A stretch of 64,000 nt of DNA from Nitrospirota bacterium (GTDB lineage: Bacteria; JACPQY01): NCBI GenBank assembly GCA_016190245.1, contig JACPQY010000048.1, positions 1 through 64,000 of the forward strand. The letters run 5' to 3'. The notes below the pieces were generated by a model. The model searched no databases. It worked only from the letters and a program-made list of their open reading frames with translations, and was not told the DNA's origin. Position 1 is the stretch's first letter. Each line of letters starts with the position of its first letter. The translations under genes and the position numbers were made by a program. Shown here in pieces: positions 57,519 through 64,000 of the stretch.

Positions 57519-58755
57519 ACTGCCGCGTCTCGGGGAAGGGGCCCATTCCGGTACGGTGGTCAAGATTCTCGTCCGAGTGGGTGACGTGATCGTGAAGGAC
57601 CAGCACCTTCTCGAGATCGAGAGCGAGAAGGCCATCGTCCCGATCCCGTCGCCCGCATCGGGAAGAGTCGTCCGCATCGATATCCGTGAAGGGGACGAGG
57701 TTCGAGTCGGTCAAGTCATCCTCGGCTTGGAAGAATCCGCGGCCGGAGCCGAGGTTGCGGTTCGGCCGGCTGGACCGCCTCAAACGTTGAGCACCGCCCC
57801 AGAACCCCTTCTCGAACGAGCTGCGATCCACCCCGAGCGAAGCGGCATAGGGCCGCCTGCGCCGCCATCGGTGCGGAGGATCGCCCGCGAGTTGGGCATC
57901 GACCTGGCGAACGTGGCGGGCAGCGGGCGCGGAGGCAGAATCTCCGTGGCGGATCTCCGGCTCTACGTCTCGAACTTGCAGAGGCGAGCGGAACCCGCCG
58001 GCGCGGCCCCACCGTCCGATGGGCCCTCCGAACCGGTTGATTTCCTCAAATGGGGGCCGGTGACCCGGAAGAAGATGTCCCCCCTTAGGCGGACCGTTGC
58101 GGAACGAATGCGGCAGTCGTGGATGTCGATCCCCCACGTGACCCAGTTCGACAGGGCGGACATCACCCGGCTGCTGGGCCTTCGCAAGACCTTTTCCCCG
58201 GAGTACGAGAAGCGCGGGGCGCGACTCACCCTCAGTTGCTTCATCCTGAAAGCCTGCGTGTCCGCCTTGAAGAAGTTCCCTATTCTCAATTCGAGCATGG
58301 ACGAGTCCGCCGGCGACATCGTTTTCAAGGACTACTTCCACCTCAACGTGGCGGTGGACACGGAGTCGGGCCTCATGGCACCGGTCATCCGGAACGTGGA
58401 CCGGCGACACCTCTTGGATCTGTGCATCGAGCTCAGGTCGCTGACCGAAAGGACGCGGCAGCGAAAGATCGGCCTGGAGGAGCTCCAAGGCGGGACGTTC
58501 ACCGTGTCGAACTTGGGCGGCATCGGTGGAACGTATTTTTCTCCCCTCATCAGCAGGCCCCAGGTGGCCGTCCTGGCCGTGGGACGCGGCTTTGAGGAAC
58601 CCCGAATCGTCGGTGGAAAACTGGAATCCGTGTCGATCCTGCCGATCGGGGTGTCTTACGATCACCGCGTCATCGACGGTGCGGACGGCGCGCGATTTAT
58701 TCGAGCGGTGGCGGACGCTCTGGAGCAATTCAGGGAAGATGACGTGAAACTGTGA
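57508..58755 (+). CDS. aceF: dihydrolipoamide acetyltransferase (E2)
   Basis: 415 residues. One lipoyl domain with lipoyl-lysine Lys41 (EIESEKAIVPIPS), a peripheral-subunit-binding domain (about 114-145, PSVRRIARELGIDLANV), and a catalytic domain ending SYDHRVIDGADGARF with the active-site His and Asp. Proteobacterial AceF partners of AceE often have two or three lipoyl domains; here there is one. ATG 57508 lies inside the end of the methyltransferase gene. Confidence 0.93.
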   Translation: MDVRLPRLGEGAHSGTVVKILVRVGDVIVKDQHLLEIESEKAIVPIPSPASGRVVRIDIREGDEVRVGQVILGLEESAAGAEVAVRPAGPPQTLSTAPEPLLERAAIHPERSGIGPPAPPSVRRIARELGIDLANVAGSGRGGRISVADLRLYVSNLQRRAEPAGAAPPSDGPSEPVDFLKWGPVTRKKMSPLRRTVAERMRQSWMSIPHVTQFDRADITRLLGLRKTFSPEYEKRGARLTLSCFILKACVSALKKFPILNSSMDESAGDIVFKDYFHLNVAVDTESGLMAPVIRNVDRRHLLDLCIELRSLTERTRQRKIGLEELQGGTFTVSNLGGIGGTYFSPLISRPQVAVLAVGRGFEEPRIVGGKLESVSILPIGVSYDHRVIDGADGARFIRAVADALEQFREDDVKL

Positions 58756-58762
58756 CGGCCCG

Positions 58763-60196
58763 ATGGACATGAGACACACGGATCTCGCGGTTCTGGGCGC
58801 CGGACCCGGCGGGTACGCCGCCGCGTTCTACGCCGCCGACCGCGGCAAGAAAGTCATCCTCGTCGATCGGAACGACCGCCCGGGCGGCATCTGCCTCCAT
58901 CACGGCTGCATTCCTTCCAAGGCCCTTCTTCACGCCGTGCGGATCCTCTCGGAGGCGAAATCCTCCGCCGCAAGGGGGATTTATCTCGGCCATCCGAGAA
59001 TCGACCTCGACAGGCTCCGGGCCTGGAAGGACTTGATCCTGGACAAACTCGGACGGGGTGTCGAGGGCCTCGCCCGGAAACGGGGTGTGGAGTTCATCGC
59101 CGGTCGTGGCCATTTCGAGGACTCCGAAACCTTGCGCGTGGAAACCGCTCACGGGCAAGAGTTCATCCGCTACACGCGGGCGATCATCGCGGTGGGCTCG
59201 AAGCCGGCCATGCCGTCGGAGTTCGACCTCGGCAACGAGCGGGTCATGACCTCCACCGAGGCGCTCCAACTTCCCGAAATCCCCGCCCGGCTTCTCGTGG
59301 TCGGCGGCGGCTATATCGGCATGGAACTCGGCACCGTCTTTGCCGCGCTCGGCAGCCGCGTGGTCCTGGCCGAGGCGCTCCCATCCCTGCTCTCGGGAGC
59401 GGATCCCGATTTGGTGAGACCCGTCGCCGAGGCCGCGAGGGCCGCTTTTGAAGAAGTCCGGTTGGGGGCCAAGGTGCTCAAGCTCGGCACCTCAGGCAGA
59501 CAGATCCGCGTCACGATGGAAGCCGGTGGGAAGAAGCTGGACGAGACGTTTGATCGCGTGCTCGTAAGTGTGGGTCGTGAACCCCATTGCCTGGACCTGG
59601 GTCTCGAGAGCACCCGTGTGGGGAGGGACGATCGGGGGTTCATCCAGGTCGATGCGCGTCAGCGCACGTCCGATCCGAGGATCCAGGCCGTCGGCGACGC
59701 CGTAGGGGGGGTCCTGCTGGCACACAAGGCGGCGAAACAGGGTCGGATCGCCGTCGATGACTGGCTGGGTGAGAATGTGACGTTCGAGAACGTGGTCATC
59801 CCCGCGGTGGTATTCACCGACCCCGAAGTGGCCTGGTGCGGCCTCACGGAACATTCCGCCCAACAAAAGGGAATCGCGGTGACCGTTGCGAAGTTTCCGT
59901 GGAGCGCCTCTGGACGCGCCCTCACGTACGATCGGCCGGACGGCCTGACGAAGCTCGTCATCGAACCCGACACGGAGCGGATTCTGGGCGTCGGCATCGT
60001 TGGGGTCGGTGCCGGTGACCTGATCGGTGAAGGTGTCCTCGCGGTGGAGATGGGAGCCACCGCAAGGGATTTGACGGAGTGCGTCCACCCGCATCCGACC
60101 CTCTCGGAAACACTGATGGAAAGTGCGGAAGCGTTTTTCGGGACCGCCACGCACACGTTTATTCGCCCAGCCGGCACAACGGAGGGCGCGTCGTGA
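58763..60196 (+). CDS. lpdA: dihydrolipoamide dehydrogenase (E3)
   Basis: 477 residues. FAD-binding GAGPGGYAAAFYAADRG, redox disulfide GICLHHGCIPSKA (Cys44, Cys49), NAD-binding GGGYIGMELGTVFAALG, IQAVGDAVGG, and the C-terminal HPHPTLSE with the catalytic His. Reoxidises the lipoyl group of AceF. It starts 7 nt after the aceF stop; last gene of the PDH run. Confidence 0.95.
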   Translation: MDMRHTDLAVLGAGPGGYAAAFYAADRGKKVILVDRNDRPGGICLHHGCIPSKALLHAVRILSEAKSSAARGIYLGHPRIDLDRLRAWKDLILDKLGRGVEGLARKRGVEFIAGRGHFEDSETLRVETAHGQEFIRYTRAIIAVGSKPAMPSEFDLGNERVMTSTEALQLPEIPARLLVVGGGYIGMELGTVFAALGSRVVLAEALPSLLSGADPDLVRPVAEAARAAFEEVRLGAKVLKLGTSGRQIRVTMEAGGKKLDETFDRVLVSVGREPHCLDLGLESTRVGRDDRGFIQVDARQRTSDPRIQAVGDAVGGVLLAHKAAKQGRIAVDDWLGENVTFENVVIPAVVFTDPEVAWCGLTEHSAQQKGIAVTVAKFPWSASGRALTYDRPDGLTKLVIEPDTERILGVGIVGVGAGDLIGEGVLAVEMGATARDLTECVHPHPTLSETLMESAEAFFGTATHTFIRPAGTTEGAS

Positions 60197-60308
60197 GCCG
60201 TATCGATGCGTTCGCTCCCGTCGAGCCGCTTCTCCTGCCGAAACTGCGGCCGAGGTCGGCCTGCCGATGTGGTGAGGGGCTTGAGCGGCTGGCGCAGGCG
60301 CCGGAGGA

Positions 60309-61118
60309 TCACGGCGGGGGGGGGGCGGTGCGAAAGGCGCGGATCCGGCCCAGATACCCGGCCTCCCGGACCACCGCGCGCAGGGGGATAAACGACCGAT
60401 CCGTAACGAACTCGACCTCCTTCACTTTGAGTTCCATGAACGACCCACGAAAGGACACCCGCCCCCCCGCCTCGTCCGGCGGGCGTAGCCTCAGGTCGGC
60501 GTGCACGTCCTTGTCCGCCAGCATCTCCACATGCGCCATGACGGGGCCGCGAGGGTCGAGAATTGGAACCTGATAGGTGCGGCCGGGTTCCGGCAGGCCG
60601 TAGACCCCGATCGCGAAGTTGTAGAAAGCGGACACGGGATCCTGCGCGGGCACGGCCGGATCGAGCGGCCCTGTGGACTCCGAGACTTTTTCCTCGTTCA
60701 CGAAGACGGCGCGGGTCCAACCGGTCGCGCCGAGATTCACGCGGACCTCCCGTGTCCGATCCGCTCGACGGACGAATTCGTGGACTGATTGCAGCGTGAA
60801 CCGCCCGCGACGTTCGTCGAAGCGCAGGTTGGCGGTGTATCGGGCCGCGCGGAAACGCGTGATCGAGCGGATCCAATCGGTGGGACGCGCCTCGGAGACC
60901 ACGACGTACGTCCCGGGCTGATCGCCCCGATGGAGTACGAACGACAGCTCGCCAACGTCCACGAACCAGAGGACCTCGATCCGATACACGATGGGGACAT
61001 CCACCCAGGCCTCGGGGCCCGCCGGCTTGGGCGCCGGGGGGGGGGCGGCTGCGGCGCTCGCGAGGAGGAGGGAGGCGAGGCCGAGCGTTGCAGCTTGAAG
61101 CACGTCATCGTGTAGCAT
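60309..61118 (-). CDS. secreted DUF3108-like protein
   Basis: 269 residues. Signal peptide (ATLGLASLLLASAAAA), Pro-rich linker, then a beta-rich domain with YRIEVLWFVDVGELSFVL, LRFDERRGRFTLQSV and VSAFYNFAIGVYGL, the pattern of DUF3108 periplasmic proteins. The chain ends in a Pro run from a G9 tract. Convergent with lpdA; 112 bp between them show nothing else. Function unknown. Confidence 0.75.
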   Translation of the reverse strand: MLHDDVLQAATLGLASLLLASAAAAPPPAPKPAGPEAWVDVPIVYRIEVLWFVDVGELSFVLHRGDQPGTYVVVSEARPTDWIRSITRFRAARYTANLRFDERRGRFTLQSVHEFVRRADRTREVRVNLGATGWTRAVFVNEEKVSESTGPLDPAVPAQDPVSAFYNFAIGVYGLPEPGRTYQVPILDPRGPVMAHVEMLADKDVHADLRLRPPDEAGGRVSFRGSFMELKVKEVEFVTDRSFIPLRAVVREAGYLGRIRAFRTAPPPP

Positions 61119-61130
61119 CGCGCGCCGTTC

Positions 61131-61159
61131 TTGACAAGATCGGCACGCGTGTGTTACCG
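61131..61159 (+). promoter_or_regulatory. putative promoter of the IclR gene
   Basis: TTGACA (61131-61136), 17-nt spacer, TTACCG (61154-61159); good -35, weak -10. Leader of about 75 nt before ATG 61241. Confidence 0.45.
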
Positions 61160-61240
61160 AGACCGCCGAACGAAAGAAATTCGTGAGTGTGGCGCCGGAG
61201 GGCGCGCGGAGCCGCTGGAGTGGCGGACAGGGAGGGCAGC

Positions 61241-62044
61241 ATGAAGCGGAAGAAAGATCCCTACGCGATTCTCTCGATCCTCAAAGGCCTCGAGATCCTT
61301 GAAAGTTTCAGCAAGTCCGACCAGGCCGAGCGTGGGGTGTCCGATTTGGCCAAGCGGGTGGGGTTGAGCAAGAACCAGGTCTTTCGCGTCCTCGCCACGC
61401 TGATGAGCCGTGGGTACGTGGAGCAGAACCGGTCAACGGAGAACTACCGGCTGGGGCCGAAGGTCGTGGACCTCTGCCGCGCGTTCACTTCGCAGGCATC
61501 CCTTGCGCGACTCCCCCGGACCTTCCTTGAGGAGGCGCGGGAGCGGGTAGGGGAAACGGTGTTGCTCGGTGTGACCAACGGAAGCAAGGCCGTCTGCGTG
61601 GACGGCGTGGAAGGCAATCAGCCGGTTCGAGTGGCTCCCCTCATCGGTGCGCTCCTGCCGCTGCACGCCTCGGCGCTCGGCAAGGCTCAGGTCGCGTTTC
61701 TCTCCACCGCCGAAATCGAGCGCGCGCTGCCCAAGGAGCTCGCGAAGTACACCAGCCGGACACTCACCGACCGGAGGAAGCTCCTTGATGACCTCGTGCG
61801 CGCGGCCCACCAAGGCTGGGCCCTGGAGGACGAGGAGTACATGGAGGGCGTCCGGTCCGTGGCCGCTCCCGTCTACGACTACACGCCGCGGGTTGTGGGA
61901 TCCGTCGCCGTCGTCGCACCGGCCTATCGCATGACGGAGGACGACTTGAGGAAGGCGATCCTGCCCGGTCTGCTCCAAGTGGCGGGGCAGCTCTCCCAGC
62001 GGCTCGGGTACACGCCGTCTCCGTCGGCCGCGCCCGGCGCCTGA
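61241..62044 (+). CDS. IclR-family transcriptional regulator
   Basis: 267 residues. Winged helix at about 10-75 (GVSDLAKRVGLSKNQVFRVLATLMSRGYVEQN) and an IclR effector domain (LLPLHASALGKAQVAFLS, SVAAPVYDYTPRVVGSVAVVAP). Members respond to aromatic or short-chain acids. Ribosome site GGAGGG before ATG 61241. No target gene is adjacent in the same direction. Confidence 0.92.
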   Translation: MKRKKDPYAILSILKGLEILESFSKSDQAERGVSDLAKRVGLSKNQVFRVLATLMSRGYVEQNRSTENYRLGPKVVDLCRAFTSQASLARLPRTFLEEARERVGETVLLGVTNGSKAVCVDGVEGNQPVRVAPLIGALLPLHASALGKAQVAFLSTAEIERALPKELAKYTSRTLTDRRKLLDDLVRAAHQGWALEDEEYMEGVRSVAAPVYDYTPRVVGSVAVVAPAYRMTEDDLRKAILPGLLQVAGQLSQRLGYTPSPSAAPGA

Positions 62045-62061
62045 GCCCGTCGCCGGCCGAT

Positions 62062-62943
62062 CTACTTCGAGTAGCGGAACCCCCCCCCGCCGAGTTTGCG
62101 GGCCCAGTCGAGCTGGACCCGTGCGTAGGAGAGCCACACGTCCGGCATCTTGAAGTCGTTCCTCCAGAGCTGCCCGCCGACGGTCAGCGTAAACGCCATC
62201 CGAGCGCCCATGATCGTGAACGGCGTGCGCTTGATCACGCCCTGGACGCGCGGTCCCCAGACCTCCAGGCTTCGCCCCGCCTCGTGGATGAAAAGGATGG
62301 CGAACATCCGCCCCTCGATGCGTGCGATCTGATCCTTCGGGGTGATCGTCTGCTTCAGGAAGTTGGACACTGCGAAGAGGATGAGATCCGCAGCGTCGAA
62401 CCCCTGAGACTTGCTGATGGCCTCGAAATCGTCGATCTCGATGAGACCGAGCGACATCGTTTTCGGGAATTGCCGAAGGGAGTTGATTTCGTCCGTTAGT
62501 TTGTTGATGAACGGATCCTTCGCCCAAAATCCGGTCACCCCGTCGTGAGAGGTGAGGAACTCGACCTCGCCTTGGACGGCTCGATCGAGGCCGTCTTGCT
62601 GGATGAATTTCACATGCGTGGACCCGATCTGGACCCGGTCGCCGTTGCGCAGCTCGACCTCCTTGATTCTCTGACCGTTCACCACCACGCCGTTCGTGCT
62701 GTTGTTGTCGGCGAGCATGTAGCGGCTGGGTTCTCGGAGGATCTTGACATGGATGCGCGACATGAACGGGTCGCCCTCGATCTTAAGCGTGGCGCTGCCG
62801 TCCCGTCCCATCGTGGTGACGTCGCGATCGAGGTTGACGACGGTGGCCTTGTGCTGGCCGCTCAGGATGACCAGGCTGGCGGGCTTCGCTTTCCCCTGCG
62901 CGGCTTGGCCGCCGCCGAACATGGTCTGCTCATAGTCGGTCAT
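62062..62943 (-). CDS. FHA-domain protein with degenerate GGDEF domain
   Basis: 293 residues. FHA domain at about 25-110: TMGRDGSATLKIEGDPFMSRIHVKI, then NNSTNGVVVNG, giving the phosphothreonine-binding Gly-Arg, Ser-Arg-His and Asn residues. The second half has the GGDEF fold order (LGLIEIDDFEAISKSQGFDAADLIL...) but where GG[DE]EF should be it reads RIEGRMFAILF, so cyclase activity is unlikely. It could bind c-di-GMP-like ligands or simply dimerise. Convergent to the IclR gene. Confidence 0.85.
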   Translation of the reverse strand: MTDYEQTMFGGGQAAQGKAKPASLVILSGQHKATVVNLDRDVTTMGRDGSATLKIEGDPFMSRIHVKILREPSRYMLADNNSTNGVVVNGQRIKEVELRNGDRVQIGSTHVKFIQQDGLDRAVQGEVEFLTSHDGVTGFWAKDPFINKLTDEINSLRQFPKTMSLGLIEIDDFEAISKSQGFDAADLILFAVSNFLKQTITPKDQIARIEGRMFAILFIHEAGRSLEVWGPRVQGVIKRTPFTIMGARMAFTLTVGGQLWRNDFKMPDVWLSYARVQLDWARKLGGGGFRYSK

Positions 62944-63011
62944 CCGGGTGACTTGAAATTATAACGGCCTGAGAAGGTTGGGTAAAGCCGGACGTTGTGG
63001 CGTCACGGCGA

Positions 63012-63677
63012 TCAGAACTCCACCGAGGCTCCGACGCCCGGGGCATAGAGAAGGAATCTTTCGTTGACATACGTGCGGCCGAAGTCGCCCAGCCCGTACG
63101 ACGCCCCCCAGAGGGCCGCGAACTCGACCCACCATTGGACGGGCCCCTGCCGGATGCAGCGGGTGATCGCTCCACCCGCCCACACTTGGCCGTAGTTGTC
63201 TTCCGAAGTCCGGATCATTCGGCTGACGACTCGGGGGGCGAGAGTGAGTTGCCAGAGATCGAGCCGGAAGACCAAGTCGCCGGAAAACGCAGCCTGATCG
63301 ACGAATGGCGTGTCGCCCGTGCTATCCCACGAGATGAACAGGAGGCCGGACCGCGGCCCCTCCACCTGCGCCTGGGCCGCGCTGGCGGCGCCTTCCACGC
63401 TGAACGCCAGTCCGTCGGGCGCCGGCAGGCCGAGCTTGAAACCGGCGCGCACGCCCACCGGCGAGAAAAGCTTCAGCGTGAAGTCGCCGAATCCGAAGCC
63501 CATGTTGTAGCCGGCGTCGACGATGGGAAACCTCAAGGAGTCTGTGTCGCCTTCCTCCGCGAGGGCTTGGCCGGCCAGGCCTAGGCGATGCTGTCCCTTC
63601 GCGAGCACAGCCGCAGGTTGAAAATTCCCGGCCGCGGCGGACAGCAGCGTCAGCGCGATCAGAGGAGCAACGGGCAC
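63012..63677 (-). CDS. outer-membrane beta-barrel-like protein
   Basis: 221 residues. Signal peptide (PLIALTLLSAAAG) and alternating hydrophobic strands (NMGFGFGDFTLKLFSPVGVRAGFKLGL, shown here in pieces; LVFRLDLWQLTLAP; YAPGVGASVEF) ending in a terminal Phe, as typical for outer-membrane barrels. No family assigned. 9 bp after the fabH stop on the same strand. Confidence 0.65.
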   Translation of the reverse strand: MPVAPLIALTLLSAAAGNFQPAAVLAKGQHRLGLAGQALAEEGDTDSLRFPIVDAGYNMGFGFGDFTLKLFSPVGVRAGFKLGLPAPDGLAFSVEGAASAAQAQVEGPRSGLLFISWDSTGDTPFVDQAAFSGDLVFRLDLWQLTLAPRVVSRMIRTSEDNYGQVWAGGAITRCIRQGPVQWWVEFAALWGASYGLGDFGRTYVNERFLLYAPGVGASVEF

Positions 63678-63686
63678 GCCGGGGCG

Positions 63687-64000
63687 CTACCAGCGCAAGA
63701 GCGCGGCCCCCCACGTGTAGCCCGCGCCGAACGCAGCCAGACAGACGAGGTCGCCCTGCTTGAGCCGGCCGGCCCGCACGCATTCATCGAGGGCAAGAGG
63801 GATCGAGGCAGCCGTCGTGTTCCCGTATCGTTGAATGTTGTTGTACACCTTGTCTGGAGGCAACCCGAGGCGCTGAGCCACGCCATCGCAGATGCGAAGG
63901 TTGGCCTGATGGGCGATGAAGAGCGAGAGATCCTCCACCTTCTGCCCGGCGCGCGCGAGGACCTCCTGGACGGCCTCCGGCATCTTCTGGATGGCGTTCA
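63687..64000 (-). CDS. fabH: 3-oxoacyl-ACP synthase III, C-terminal part (5' end outside window)
   Basis: About 104 residues are visible. The FabH catalytic His and Asn are present in FIAHQANLRI and YGNTTAASIP, and the chain ends in FGAGYTWGAALLRW. The catalytic Cys lies outside the window. Starts fatty-acid synthesis by condensing acetyl-CoA with malonyl-ACP. Confidence 0.9.
   Translation of the reverse strand, partial: NAIQKMPEAVQEVLARAGQKVEDLSLFIAHQANLRICDGVAQRLGLPPDKVYNNIQRYGNTTAASIPLALDECVRAGRLKQGDLVCLAAFGAGYTWGAALLRW

Noticed and set aside
60197-60308. Possible short gene after lpdA (CRC-like cysteine motif)
   Set aside because: No start signal, no conserved length and antisense to the DUF3108 end; considered intergenic.

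Overview
A 64 kb stretch of a high-GC bacterial chromosome (roughly two thirds G+C by eye) that looks like an uncultured deltaproteobacterium-like or related sediment/soil lineage. Reasons: split PntAA/PntAB/PntB transhydrogenase, homodimeric AceE-type pyruvate dehydrogenase, paired ArsA-family ATPases, a mini SWIB protein, tRNAs without encoded CCA, a glycyl radical enzyme beside oxygen-linked acyl-CoA chemistry, and a dnaX-ybaB-recR block. The taxonomy is inference only.

Layout. 1-2.0 kb: tail of an IS3-type transposase, a DUF433 antitoxin with a truncated toxin, and two membrane proteins. 2.0-6.1 kb: a phasin-like protein behind a promoter carrying three helically phased dyads, then a glycyl radical enzyme and its activase. 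6.1-10.6 kb: a secreted small protein, then a perfect sigma-54 promoter ahead of a 58-residue zinc-ribbon membrane protein, a PAS histidine kinase and an NtrC-type activator. 10.6-20.7 kb (minus strand): trpB2 with its own promoter and, upstream of it, a long tightly coupled series (lipase, two ArsA-like ATPases, SDR epimerase, GMC oxidoreductase, Yip1-like protein, haem-binding beta-propeller). 20.7-23.6 kb: metallo-beta-lactamase-fold protein, a nuclease-like gene behind nested palindromes, a GspG-like pseudopilin, and tRNA-Arg(CCG) followed by a GIY-YIG gene and a tRNA remnant.

23.6-37.6 kb is the accessory core: a TetR-controlled run of alcohol dehydrogenase, TetR, two cysteine-less thiolase homologues, a double DUF35 protein, three crotonases, a BKACE enzyme, two acyl-CoA dehydrogenases, a HAD phosphatase, an amidohydrolase and (convergent) a fused CoA-transferase. 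This reads as an undescribed acyl-CoA degradation pathway. A 304-bp element with perfect 20-bp terminal inverted repeats and its own GIY-YIG gene sits exactly between the two thiolase genes.

37.6-53 kb is mostly housekeeping: SWIB mini-protein, tRNA-Arg(ACG), CBS protein, hemW (with a structured in-frame insertion), MFS transporter, MIP18-type protein, TPR protein, CbiX-like protein, dnaX (preceded by palindromic repeats and carrying a C9 tract), ybaB, recR, ruvX, mltG, an epimerase, pntB-pntAB-pntAA and a decayed enoyl-CoA hydratase. 53-60 kb: aceE-queC-methyltransferase-aceF-lpd. 60-64 kb: DUF3108 protein, IclR regulator, FHA protein with degenerate GGDEF, outer-membrane-like protein and the 3' part of fabH.

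Several promoters place the -10 box only 6-9 nt before the start codon, so leaderless or nearly leaderless mRNAs seem common here.
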